Below the pieces are notes generated by a model. The model was not told the DNA's origin and ran no database searches. It saw only the letters and a program-made list of their open reading frames with translations. From Aurantimonas coralicida (lineage in GTDB: Bacteria; Pseudomonadota; Alphaproteobacteria; Rhizobiales; Rhizobiaceae), in contig DRFF01000069.1 in the NCBI GenBank assembly GCA_011050685.1, positions 1-38,591 on the forward strand: a stretch of DNA of 38,591 nucleotides, read 5' to 3'. The translations under genes were made by a program, and so were the position numbers. This document shows, piece after piece, positions 7,493 to 15,308 of the stretch (its first letter is position 1; each line of letters starts with the position of its first letter).

Positions 7493-8335
7493 ATGAACAA
7501 GACGGACGATCTCCCAAGACGGTCACGCGGCCGTCCGCGAACCCAGCCGATCGGCGAGCAGGTCGCTCCGGTTCAGGCCCTGGATCGGGGGCTGACGCTG
7601 CTGCGGACATTGGCGAAGGATAGCGGCCTGACGCTGACCGATATCGCGCTGCGGCTCGGCATGCCGCCCTCCTCCGCGCATCGGATTCTGGCGACCTTGC
7701 AGAAACATGGCTTTGCTGAATTTAATGGCTCCGCCCAGGAGTGGTCGGTCGGCATCGAAGCCTTCCGGGTCGGCAACGCCTATCTGGTGGGCACCAATCT
7801 GCTCGAGGCGGCGCGCGAATTCATGCGGCGACTGATGGACGAAACCGGGGAAACCGCCAACCTCGCCATTGCCGACAAAGGCGAGGTGGTGTTCCTCAGC
7901 CAGGTCGAGTCGCACAATCCGATCCGGGCCTTCTTCCGACCGGGCACCCGCGGTCATCTGCACGCGTCCGGCATCGGCAAGGCGCTGCTGGCCAATATGG
8001 GGCGCGACGAGATCGAGACGATCCTGCAAAAACGGGGCCTGCCCGAATTCACCCCGAAGACCCTGACGTCACCTAATGCGCTCTATGCCAATCTGGAAAC
8101 GACGCGGATGCGCGGCTGGTCGTTCGACGACGAGGAGCGCTATCTCGGGATGCGCTGCATCGCCGCGCCGATCTTCAACGGCTTCGGCGAGGCCATCGCC
8201 GGCATCTCCGTGTCCGGACCCACCGTCCGGTTTCCCGATGGCAAGATCGCCGAAATCGGTCCCGTGGTTAAACGCGCGGCGGACGAGGTGACTGCCAAGA
8301 TCGGCGGCAGGGCGCCGGCTTTAGAGAGCGATTGA
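7493..8335 (+). CDS. bhcR: IclR-family regulator of the beta-hydroxyaspartate cycle
   Basis: This 280-residue protein has an N-terminal winged helix-turn-helix (about residues 28-90; LTLTDIALRLGMPPSSAHRILATLQKHGFAEF) and a C-terminal IclR effector-binding domain (~100-265). The effector domain includes the typical segments HLHASGIGKALLA and RCIAAPIFN. A basic N-terminal tail (RRSRGRPRTQP) may add DNA contacts. The frame extends to 7391, but ATG 7493 has a strong AAGGAG five bases upstream. It is divergent from bhcABCD. BhcR of Paracoccus denitrificans is known to control the cycle in response to glyoxylate; the same role is inferred here. The allantoin catabolism genes follow in the same direction after 163 bases. 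Confidence 0.9.
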   Translation: MNKTDDLPRRSRGRPRTQPIGEQVAPVQALDRGLTLLRTLAKDSGLTLTDIALRLGMPPSSAHRILATLQKHGFAEFNGSAQEWSVGIEAFRVGNAYLVGTNLLEAAREFMRRLMDETGETANLAIADKGEVVFLSQVESHNPIRAFFRPGTRGHLHASGIGKALLANMGRDEIETILQKRGLPEFTPKTLTSPNALYANLETTRMRGWSFDDEERYLGMRCIAAPIFNGFGEAIAGISVSGPTVRFPDGKIAEIGPVVKRAADEVTAKIGGRAPALESD

Positions 8336-8498
8336 GGCGCGGCGACGACCGCAAGCTGGAGATAATCGCCGGTGAGTTCGAATGAACCGATCGCGGCGAG
8401 GTGCGGCGTACGCGCAAGCCACTTCATGGATTATGTGAAGATGCGCCCCGCGGTTTCGGCATAATGATGGAACTCGCGACCGAGCCAAGGAGCCGTCT

Positions 8499-9917
8499 TT
8501 GAAACGTTACCCACGCGATATGGCCGGCTACGGGCCGACGCCACCCGATCCGCGCTGGCCGAATGGCGCCAGGATCGCCGTGCAGATCGTCCTCAATTAC
8601 GAGGAGGGCGGCGAAAACAACGTCCTGCACGGCGACGCGGCGTCAGAAGCGTTTTTGTCCGAGATCGTCGGTGCCGCGGCCTGGCCGGGCCAGCGCCACT
8701 GGAACATGGAATCGATCTACGAATATGGCGCGCGGGCCGGCTTCTGGCGGCTGCACCGACTGTTCACGGGCATGGATATTCCGCTGACCATCTACGGTGT
8801 CGCGACCGCCTTGGCGCGCTCGCCGACGCAAGTTGCCGCGATGCAAGAAGCCGGCTGGGAGATCGCCAGCCACGGCCTCAAATGGATCGAGTACAAGGAT
8901 TTCAGCCCTGAGGACGAGCGTGCCCACATGGACGCGGCGATCCGCCTCCACACCGAAGTGACCGGTGAGCGCCCGCGCGGCTGGTACACCGGCCGCTGCT
9001 CGGAGAACACCGTGCGCCTCGCGGCGGAGGAAGGCGGCTTCGACTATATCGCCGACAGCTACGCCGACGACCTGCCCTACTGGCTGCGCACCGGCGGGCG
9101 CGAGCAGTTAATCGTGCCCTATTCGCTCGACACCAACGACATGCGCTTCGCCTCGCCACAGGGCTTCAATTCGGGCGACCAGTTCTTTACCTATCTGAAG
9201 GACAGCTTCGACGCGCTTTATGCCGAGGGCGAGGCCGGCAGCGCGAAGATGCTGTCGATCGGGTTGCATTGTCGCCTGGTCGGGCGGCCGGGCCGGGTCA
9301 TGGCGCTGAAGCGCTTCCTCGAATACGCCGCCGGCCATGCCGACGTCTGGTTCGCCCGCCGCATCGACATCGCCCGGCACTGGGCGAAGCATCACCCGCC
9401 TGTTTCCTTCGAACGGCCGTCCGAAATGTCCCGCGAGGCGTTCGTCACGGCCTTCGGCGGCGTGTTCGAGCATTCGCCCTGGATCGCCGAAGGCGCGCAC
9501 GCGCTGGAACTCGGGCCCGCGCATGACAGCGCGAGCGGACTGCACAATGCCCTCGCCCGTGTGTTCCGCTCGGCGGAGCCCGAGCGACGTCTCGCCGTGC
9601 TCAAAGCCCACCCAGATCTCGCCGGTAAATTGGCAGCGGCAAAGCGGCTGACGGCCGATTCCGCCGCCGAGCAGGCCTCCGCCGGCCTCGATGCCCTGAC
9701 CGATGCCGAGCGCGCCAATTTCACGCAGATGAACCAGCGCTATGTCGAAAAATTCGGCTTCCCGTTCATCATCGCCGTGCGCGATCACGACAAGGCGGGC
9801 ATCCTTGCCGCCTTCGAACGCCGCGCCGACAACGATCGCGACACGGAATTCGCCGAGGCGTGCTGGCAGGTCGAGCGTATCGCCCGTCTTCGCCTCGCGA
9901 CCATGCTACCCGAATGA
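8499..9917 (+). CDS. puuE: Allantoinase (PuuE type) fused to OHCU decarboxylase (UraD)
   Basis: This is a 472-residue two-domain protein. Residues 1-300 form a polysaccharide deacetylase-like barrel of the metal-independent PuuE allantoinase type, with motifs ARIAVQIVLNYEEGGEN, HGLKWIEY and GWYTGRCSENT. Residues ~308-468 are the helical OHCU decarboxylase domain with its HPDLAGK motif (371-377) and NFTQMNQRYVEKFGFPFI. The decarboxylase makes S-allantoin from 2-oxo-4-hydroxy-4-carboxy-5-ureidoimidazoline; the allantoinase opens allantoin to allantoate, so one polypeptide does two consecutive ureide steps. The start is TTG at 8499, chosen because AAGGAG (8487-8492) lies 6 bases upstream and the PuuE N-terminus fits. 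Its stop overlaps an ATG of the next frame (ATGA). Confidence 0.9.
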   Translation: MKRYPRDMAGYGPTPPDPRWPNGARIAVQIVLNYEEGGENNVLHGDAASEAFLSEIVGAAAWPGQRHWNMESIYEYGARAGFWRLHRLFTGMDIPLTIYGVATALARSPTQVAAMQEAGWEIASHGLKWIEYKDFSPEDERAHMDAAIRLHTEVTGERPRGWYTGRCSENTVRLAAEEGGFDYIADSYADDLPYWLRTGGREQLIVPYSLDTNDMRFASPQGFNSGDQFFTYLKDSFDALYAEGEAGSAKMLSIGLHCRLVGRPGRVMALKRFLEYAAGHADVWFARRIDIARHWAKHHPPVSFERPSEMSREAFVTAFGGVFEHSPWIAEGAHALELGPAHDSASGLHNALARVFRSAEPERRLAVLKAHPDLAGKLAAAKRLTADSAAEQASAGLDALTDAERANFTQMNQRYVEKFGFPFIIAVRDHDKAGILAAFERRADNDRDTEFAEACWQVERIARLRLATMLPE

Positions 9918-9928
9918 AGGAGAGGCCA

Positions 9929-10780
9929 TTGGCCGAACGCAGCTATTACGCGCCGCAAGGCGGTTTGCCGAAGCAGACCGAGCTGATGACCGACCGCGCG
10001 GTGTTTACCGAGGCCTATGCGGTGATCCCCCGCGGTACGATGCGCGACATCGTCACCAGCGCGCTACCCTTCTGGGAGTGCACGCGGGCCTGGATTCTCG
10101 CCCGCCCGCTGTCGGGCTTCGCCGAGACCTTCTCCCAATACATCATGGAAGTCGCGCCGGGCGGCGGCAGCGACCGGCCGGAGCCTGACGCCGGAGCCGA
10201 AGCCGTGATCTTCGTCGTCGAGGGCCAACTAAGCCTGACGCTCGGCGGCGAAAAACACGTGCTCGAACCGGGCGGATACGCCTATCTTCCGCCGGCAAGC
10301 CAATGGACGGCGCGGAACGTCGGCAGCGCAGCCACGCGCTTTCACTGGATCCGCAAGGCCTATGAACCGGTCGACGGAATCACCGTCCCGGACGCTTTCG
10401 TCACCAACGAAAACGACATCGCCCCGACGCCGATGCCGGATACCGACGGCGCCTGGGCGACGACCCGCTTCGTCGACCCTGCCGACATGCGCCACGACAT
10501 GCATGTGACCATCGTCACGTTCCAGCCCGGCGGGCTGATCCCGTTTGCCGAGACGCATGTCATGGAGCACGGGCTCTATGTGCTGGAAGGCAAGGCCGTC
10601 TATCGGTTGAACCGGGACTGGGTCGAGGTCCAGGCGGGCGACTTCATGTGGCTGCGCGCCTTCTGCCCGCAGGCCTGCTATGCGGGCGGGCCGGGGCCGT
10701 TCCGCTATCTGCTCTACAAGGACGTCAACCGCCACGCGCGGCTCGGCCTGCCGGGTGGATTGGGCGGACAGCGCCGATGA
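9929..10780 (+). CDS. allE: (S)-Ureidoglycine aminohydrolase (bicupin)
   Basis: This 283-residue bicupin protein belongs to the ureidoglycine aminohydrolase family (also called ylbA/allE/UGHY). It converts (S)-ureidoglycine to (S)-ureidoglycolate with loss of ammonia. The first cupin covers ~residues 60-140 (EAVIFVVEGQLSLTLGGEKHVLEPGGYAYLPP). The second covers ~190-265 (DMHVTIVTFQPGGLIPFAETHVMEHGLYVLEGKAVYRL), with the metal-binding E..H...E..H pattern around THVMEHG. The preferred start is TTG 9929, which has AAGGAG six bases upstream, the same arrangement as the preceding gene. An ATG at 9914 overlapping the previous stop is the alternative and has no good ribosome site. Its stop overlaps the next start. 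Confidence 0.88.
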   Translation: MAERSYYAPQGGLPKQTELMTDRAVFTEAYAVIPRGTMRDIVTSALPFWECTRAWILARPLSGFAETFSQYIMEVAPGGGSDRPEPDAGAEAVIFVVEGQLSLTLGGEKHVLEPGGYAYLPPASQWTARNVGSAATRFHWIRKAYEPVDGITVPDAFVTNENDIAPTPMPDTDGAWATTRFVDPADMRHDMHVTIVTFQPGGLIPFAETHVMEHGLYVLEGKAVYRLNRDWVEVQAGDFMWLRAFCPQACYAGGPGPFRYLLYKDVNRHARLGLPGGLGGQRR

Positions 10781-11292
10781 GTCGGCGGATCGCGACCGAG
10801 CCGTTGACGGCGGACGGATTCGCGCCGTTCGGCGATGTGCTGGAAGCTTCAGGCGAGCCGGACAGGCTGATCAACCAGGGGCTTTGCGGCCGCTGGCACG
10901 ACCGCGCCCGGCTCGACTTCTCGGACGGCCGCGCCGGTATCAGCCTGTTCAAGGCCGAGCCCCGCGCCCTGCCCTATTCACTGGAAATGGTCGAGCGGCA
11001 TCCGGACGGCTCGCAGGCGTTCCTGCCGATGTCCGAGCACCCGTTCCTGGTCATCGTCGCCGAGGACGACGGCGGCCGGCCGGGTCGCCCGCGCGCCTTC
11101 CTCGCCCGGCCCGGCCAGGGCGTTAACTTTCACCGCGGCACCTGGCACGGCATCCTGACCCCGCTCCACGAGCCCGGCCTCTTCGCCGTCATTGATCGGA
11201 TCGGGGACGGTCCCAATCTGGAGGAACACTGGTTCGACGCGGCCTACACGATTGGAACCGGCGACGGAGACGAAAGCCGCGCAATCGTGTGA
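10777..11292 (+). CDS. allA: Ureidoglycolate lyase
   Basis: This 171-residue protein starts at the ATG overlapping the previous stop (10777-10780). It matches the AllA ureidoglycolate lyase family in length and motifs: PLTADGFAPFGDVLE at the N-terminus, LEMVERHPDGSQAFLPM in the middle and the active-site region GVNFHRGTWHGILTPL. The enzyme splits (S)-ureidoglycolate into urea and glyoxylate in the cytosol. Glyoxylate is the input of the bhcABCD pathway encoded immediately upstream, and the likely effector of BhcR. Allantoate amidohydrolase, urate oxidase and HIU hydrolase, needed for a full urate pathway, are not in the window. Confidence 0.88.
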   Translation: MSRRIATEPLTADGFAPFGDVLEASGEPDRLINQGLCGRWHDRARLDFSDGRAGISLFKAEPRALPYSLEMVERHPDGSQAFLPMSEHPFLVIVAEDDGGRPGRPRAFLARPGQGVNFHRGTWHGILTPLHEPGLFAVIDRIGDGPNLEEHWFDAAYTIGTGDGDESRAIV

Positions 11293-11624
11293 TCTCCGCA
11301 ATGGCGGCGTGATTGTGGTTCGGGACCGACGATCGCCCGGACCTGACACCTGATGCCGCTTCGGGTTCGATGCAGAAAGTCGAGAAACGGCCCCTTGGTT
11401 CTGGAAATATGCTGTGTAATGTCCCGCTGGGGGTCACGAAAAAATTCAAAGCCCCCCGAGACCGATTGGGGATTTTGGCATCCAGCTTCGTCTTTCACGA
11501 GGATGAACATATCAGAATCCGGATTTTTTCGGATTGTAGTCGGCAAAGTTTAAAGATATACGATCGATGCATCTTTCTTGAACAATGACCGACGGTGGTC
11601 CCGCACCGACAAAGCGATGGCGAT
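11293..11624. promoter_or_regulatory. allA-ccoN intergenic region
   Basis: This 332-base stretch has no credible gene. Its right half is AT-richer and is probably the cco promoter. It contains the NsrR-type palindrome at 11552-11576 and, just upstream, a 6-base inverted repeat AATCCG (11516-11521)/CGGATT (11530-11535) separated by 8 bases, mostly T. I looked for, and did not find, a TTGAT-N4-ATCAA-like FNR/FixK box here, although such a box is common before cco operons. Confidence 0.6.
11552..11576. promoter_or_regulatory. NsrR/Rrf2-type palindromic operator before ccoN
   Basis: AAAGAT (11552-11557) and ATCTTT (11571-11576) form perfect 6-base arms around 13 bases. The inner 23 bases (11553-11575) fit the 11-1-11 NsrR box: the right half ATGCATCTT is a perfect match, the left half AAGAT keeps the conserved ends. 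An element of the same 25-base geometry lies between nsrR and the nnr genes at 20470-20494. The site is 48 bases before the chosen ccoN start. Confidence 0.55.
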
Positions 11625-13283
11625 ATGATCTCGCAACTGACCCGGAACGAGCGACAGCTTTCGATCGTCATTCTGGCGGTCCTGGCGGCTGTTGGGCTGA
11701 CGATGGCGGCGGCGGGTCGCGCCGATCCGCTCGGCATTCACGGCGCCTTGGTGCTGGTCGCCGCCGCGGCGATGATCCTTCTGCTCCTCGCCCACCACGA
11801 CAGCCCGGAGCCGGACGCGGAGCGTCTGTCCCACTATTACGACGATCCCAGCAAGGTCGGCATCGTCCTGACCATGGCCTGGGCCGTCTTCGGCATGTTC
11901 ATCGGCGTGTGGGTCGCGGCCCTGCTGGCCTGGCCGGACCTGACCTTCGACGCCGCCTGGGCGAGCTTCGGGCGACTGCGTCCCGCCCATACGACGGCGG
12001 TGATCTTCGGCTTCGGCGGCAATGGCCTCATCGCCACATCCTTCCACGTCCTGCAGCGCACGTCGCGCGCCCGCCTCGCCGGCCAGATCAGCCCGTGGTT
12101 CGTCCTGCTCGGCTACAATCTATTCTGCGTCCTGGCGGTCACTGGCTATTTCATGGGCGTGACCCAATCGAAGGAATACGCCGAGCCGGAATGGTACGCC
12201 GACATCTGGCTGGTCATCGTCTGGGTGACCTATCTCGTGCTGTACATCCGCACCCTGGCGCGCCGCAAAGAGCCGCACATCTACGTGGCCAACTGGTACT
12301 TCCTGGCGTTCATCGTCGTCGTCGCGATCCTGCACATCGTCAACAACCTGGCGATCCCGCTGTCGCTGGCCCATGCCAAGAGCTATTCGGCCTTTTCCGG
12401 CGTCCAGGACGCGATGACGCAATGGTGGTACGGCCACAACGCCGTCGCCTTCTTCCTGACCGCCGGCTTCCTTGGCATGATGTATTATTATCTGCCGAAG
12501 CGGGCCGGCCGGCCGATCTTTTCCTACCGGCTCTCGATCATCAGCTTCTGGGGCATCACCTTCATGTATATGTGGGCGGGCTCGCACCATTTGCATTACA
12601 CGGCCCTACCCCATTGGGTTCAGACGCTGGGGATGACCTTCTCGATCATGCTGCTGGTGCCGTCCTGGGCCTCGGCCGGGAACGCGCTGCTGACCTTGAA
12701 CGGGGCGTGGCACAAGGTGCGTGACGACGCCACCTTGCGCTTCATGATGGTCGCGGCCGTGTTCTATGGACTGTCGACGTTCGAGGGCTCGTTCATGGCG
12801 ATCCGCCCGGTCAATTCGCTGTCCCACTACACCGACTGGACCATCGGCCACGTCCATGCCGGAGCGCTCGGCTGGGTGGCGATGATCACCTTCGGCTCGA
12901 TCTACAGCGTCGTTCCGTGGCTGTGGAAGCGCGAACGCATGTATTCGGCGGCGCTGGTGGAGTGGCACTTCTGGCTCGCCCTCACCGGCACCATCGTCTA
13001 CGTCTTTGCGATGTGGAACTCGGGCATCATCCAGGGCCTGATGTGGCGCACTTATACCGAGGAAGGCACGCTCGCCTATTCGTTCCTCGACTCCCTTCTT
13101 GCCATGTACCCCTATTACATAGCGCGGACCTTCGGGGGCCTGCTGTTCCTGATCGGCGCGATCGTCGGCTCCTACAATATCTGGATGACGATCCGCCACG
13201 CGCCGCTGGCGGTCGCGGACGAAGCCAAGGATACGCCTGCCACCCGCACCGCCGCCACCGGCACCTTCCAACCGGCGGAGTGA
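11625..13283 (+). CDS. ccoN: cbb3-type cytochrome c oxidase subunit I
   Basis: This ~552-residue polytopic membrane protein is the catalytic subunit of the cbb3 terminal oxidase, which holds heme b, heme b3 and CuB and reduces oxygen at very low concentration. Diagnostic segments are [28 protein letters not shown] (low-spin heme helix), [25 protein letters not shown] (CuB histidine), [14 protein letters not shown] (the His-His pair) and [16 protein letters not shown] (heme ligand histidines). ATG 11625 is preferred. An in-frame GTG at 11595 would add 10 residues and has no better ribosome site. The operon continues with ccoO after 6 bases. Fused or extra domains are absent. Confidence 0.93.
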   Translation: MISQLTRNERQLSIVILAVLAAVGLTMAAAGRADPLGIHGALVLVAAAAMILLLLAHHDSPEPDAERLSHYYDDPSKVGIVLTMAWAVFGMFIGVWVAALLAWPDLTFDAAWASFGRLRPAHTTAVIFGFGGNGLIATSFHVLQRTSRARLAGQISPWFVLLGYNLFCVLAVTGYFMGVTQSKEYAEPEWYADIWLVIVWVTYLVLYIRTLARRKEPHIYVANWYFLAFIVVVAILHIVNNLAIPLSLAHAKSYSAFSGVQDAMTQWWYGHNAVAFFLTAGFLGMMYYYLPKRAGRPIFSYRLSIISFWGITFMYMWAGSHHLHYTALPHWVQTLGMTFSIMLLVPSWASAGNALLTLNGAWHKVRDDATLRFMMVAAVFYGLSTFEGSFMAIRPVNSLSHYTDWTIGHVHAGALGWVAMITFGSIYSVVPWLWKRERMYSAALVEWHFWLALTGTIVYVFAMWNSGIIQGLMWRTYTEEGTLAYSFLDSLLAMYPYYIARTFGGLLFLIGAIVGSYNIWMTIRHAPLAVADEAKDTPATRTAATGTFQPAE

Positions 13284-13289
13284 TCGGAC

Positions 13290-14024
13290 ATGGCTGAGTT
13301 CTTCCACCGCAAGCTCGAGCGGACCGCCATCGGTTTCGTCGTCGCCATCATCGTCGTCGCCAGCATCGGCGGCTTCATCGAGATCGCCCCGCTCTTCACA
13401 ATCGACGAGACCGTGGAGGAGGCGCCCGACATGCGGCTCTATACGCCGTTGGAGCTGGCCGGCCGCAACATCTACATCCGCGAGGGCTGCTATGCGTGCC
13501 ACTCGCAGATGATCCGCACACTGCGCGACGACGTGGAGCGCTACGGCCCCTATTCCCTGGCCGTCGAGTCGCAATACGACCACCCGATGCTCTGGGGCTC
13601 GAAGCGGACCGGTCCGGATCTGGCGCGGATCGGTGGCAAATATTCGGACTTCTGGCACGTCGCGCATCTCACCAACCCGCGCGACGTCGTGCCGCAGTCC
13701 AACATGCCGGCCTATCGATGGTTGATGCGCACGGGGCTGGAACTGGATGACCTGCCCCTGCACCTGAAGGCGCAGCAGCGGGTCGGCGTCCCTTACACCG
13801 ACGAGATGGTGAAGAACGCCGCATTGGACGCCGTTGGTCAGGCGACGCCGGACGGGCGCTACGCTGCCGGCGTGACCGAACGCTACGGCGCGGCGACGAC
13901 GATCAGCACCTTCGACGGGGTCGCGACGGAAGTCACCGAGATGGACGCGCTCGTCGCCTATCTTCAGATTCTCGGCCGGCTCACCAATGCCGCCCACGAG
14001 CAAACAGCGGCCGCGAGCGAGTAG
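13290..14024 (+). CDS. ccoO: cbb3-type cytochrome c oxidase subunit II (monoheme cytochrome c)
   Basis: This 244-residue protein has an N-terminal membrane anchor (residues ~13-33) followed by a periplasmic cytochrome c domain. A single heme c motif, CYACH, lies at residues 67-71, and methionine-containing segments such as PQSNMPAYRWL are suited to axial ligation. The sequence around the heme (YIREGCYACHSQMIRTLRDDVERYG) is characteristic of CcoO. It passes electrons from CcoP to CcoN. Length is normal for the family. It sits between ccoN and the short ccoQ, whose ATG follows 5 bases after the stop. Confidence 0.94.
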   Translation: MAEFFHRKLERTAIGFVVAIIVVASIGGFIEIAPLFTIDETVEEAPDMRLYTPLELAGRNIYIREGCYACHSQMIRTLRDDVERYGPYSLAVESQYDHPMLWGSKRTGPDLARIGGKYSDFWHVAHLTNPRDVVPQSNMPAYRWLMRTGLELDDLPLHLKAQQRVGVPYTDEMVKNAALDAVGQATPDGRYAAGVTERYGAATTISTFDGVATEVTEMDALVAYLQILGRLTNAAHEQTAAASE

Positions 14025-14029
14025 GGAGC

Positions 14030-14200
14030 ATGGATTTCGATCACGACACCGTCGTCGCCTTCTCCAAGAGCTGGGGCCTGTTCTACCTGATCGCACTGTC
14101 GATCGGCGTCCTGGTCTACGTCTTCTGGCCGTCCAACAAGAAGCGGTTCGACAAGGCCAAGAAGGACATCCTCGATAAGGACGATACGCCATGGACGTAG
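14030..14200 (+). CDS. ccoQ: cbb3-type oxidase small subunit CcoQ
   Basis: This 56-residue ORF runs from ATG 14030 to TAG 14198-14200. It begins MDFDHDTVVAFSKSWGL, has one membrane helix (LFYLIALSIGVLVYVFW, ~residues 17-33) and then a highly charged tail (NKKRFDKAKKDILDKDD). This is the typical CcoQ/FixQ plan, a small subunit that stabilises the assembled oxidase. The only Shine-Dalgarno-like sequence, GGGAG, is just 1-2 bases from the ATG, so translation may be coupled to ccoO. Its last 10 bases overlap the start of ccoP. Confidence 0.9.
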   Translation: MDFDHDTVVAFSKSWGLFYLIALSIGVLVYVFWPSNKKRFDKAKKDILDKDDTPWT

Positions 14201-15072
14201 GCGAATACGATCCGGTAACCGGGCGCGAGACTACTGGGCACGAGTGGAACGGCATCAAGGAACTCAACACGCCAGTGCCGCGGGTGGTCCTGTTCTTTCT
14301 TGCCGCCACCGCCACTTTCGCGGTGCTGTGGTGGTTCTTGATGCCGGCATGGCCATTGGGCTCGACCTACACCAAAGGTCTTCTCGGGATCGACCAGCGT
14401 GAGATCGTCACCGAGCAGTTGCGGGAGGCCACGGCCGAACGGGCGGCGTGGATGACCCGGATCGAATCGTCGAGCTATGAGGATATCCAGGCCGATCCGA
14501 CGCTGATGCGGATCGTCGCGGAGACCGGTTCCCGGCTATACGGCGACAATTGCGCCGCCTGTCACGGCGTCGACGCCACGGGCGCCGCCAACTATCCCGA
14601 CCTCACCGATGGGGACTGGCTCTGGGGCGGCGAGCCGGAGACGATCGCCGAAACCATGCGCGTTGGCATCAACTCGCCGCATGACGAAGGTCGGATTGCC
14701 CAGATGCCGGCGTTCGGACGCGATCAGATGCTGGATCGCTCGCAGATCAACAATGTCGCGGCCTATGTTCTGTCGCTGAGCGATTCCGCCGCGTCGACAT
14801 CCAGGGACACCGAAAAGATCGCCGCCGGACGCGAGATCTTCCTGGCCAATTGCGCCGCCTGCCATGGCGACGACGCCACGGGCTCGCGAGATCTCGGAGC
14901 GCCCAATTTGACTGACCGGACCTGGCTTTATGGCGGCAATCTCCAAACGATCATCACCACGATCCACGGCGGACGGCAGGGCCACATGCCGACTTGGGAG
15001 AATCGTTTGAGCCCCGCTGACATCAAGATCCTCGCGCTGTATGTCCACTCCCTCGGCGGCGAGGCACCTTGA
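14191..15072 (+). CDS. ccoP: cbb3-type cytochrome c oxidase subunit III (diheme cytochrome c)
   Basis: This 293-residue protein has the CcoP N-terminal signature (EYDPVTGRETTGHEWNGIKELNTPVPR), a membrane helix (~residues 31-52, including the conserved YTKGLLG after it) and two cytochrome c domains. The heme motifs are CAACH at residues 121-125 and again at 221-225, each preceded by a similar N-C context. Paired methionines in IAQMPAF and GHMPTW are the expected axial ligands. CcoP receives electrons from the bc1 complex or soluble cytochrome c. It overlaps ccoQ by 10 bases and ends the core ccoNOQP set. Confidence 0.95.
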   Translation: MDVGEYDPVTGRETTGHEWNGIKELNTPVPRVVLFFLAATATFAVLWWFLMPAWPLGSTYTKGLLGIDQREIVTEQLREATAERAAWMTRIESSSYEDIQADPTLMRIVAETGSRLYGDNCAACHGVDATGAANYPDLTDGDWLWGGEPETIAETMRVGINSPHDEGRIAQMPAFGRDQMLDRSQINNVAAYVLSLSDSAASTSRDTEKIAAGREIFLANCAACHGDDATGSRDLGAPNLTDRTWLYGGNLQTIITTIHGGRQGHMPTWENRLSPADIKILALYVHSLGGEAP

Positions 15073-15088
15073 GGCGAAAGGAAAGCCG

Positions 15089-15277
15089 ATGATGACGCGC
15101 GCTCGCAAAGCGAAATGGCTGATCGGGCTGGTCGTTTCTGCGGGCGTCTTGCTGCTCGCGGGAGCCAATGCGCATCTTGTCTATGTGGCATTTGAATCGC
15201 AGCCGGAATGCGTCGCGCATCTAAAGGAGAACGGTTCGGATTCGGGACGCTACCGCGCCGCGAATTCCGCCTGCTGA
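15089..15277 (+). CDS. Small membrane protein downstream of ccoP (unknown function)
   Basis: This 62-residue protein starts at ATG 15089 (a second ATG follows at once), with AAAGGAAA about 5 bases upstream. A basic N-terminus (TRARKAK) leads into one hydrophobic helix (WLIGLVVSAGVLLLAGANAHLVYVAF), then a short soluble tail with two cysteines (PECVAHLKE and a C-terminal NSAC). The tail is predicted to be periplasmic by the positive-inside rule. I recall similar small proteins in this position in related bacteria but cannot name a function. It is co-directional with ccoP (16-base gap) and the DUF2189 gene (31-base gap), so it is probably in the cco transcript. The cysteines could bind metal; that is speculation. 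Confidence 0.7.
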   Translation: MMTRARKAKWLIGLVVSAGVLLLAGANAHLVYVAFESQPECVAHLKENGSDSGRYRAANSAC

Positions 15278-15308
15278 ACAGGATGTTGACCGACGAGACG
15301 AACGGGAC

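Noticed and set aside
11293-11624. FNR/FixK box expected before ccoN
   Set aside because: No TTGAT-N4-ATCAA-like 14-mer with both half-sites was found in this interval.
12606-14315. 569-codon minus-strand frame opposite ccoN/ccoO
   Set aside because: Antisense shadow of well-recognised oxidase subunits; the translation has no membrane helix or domain.
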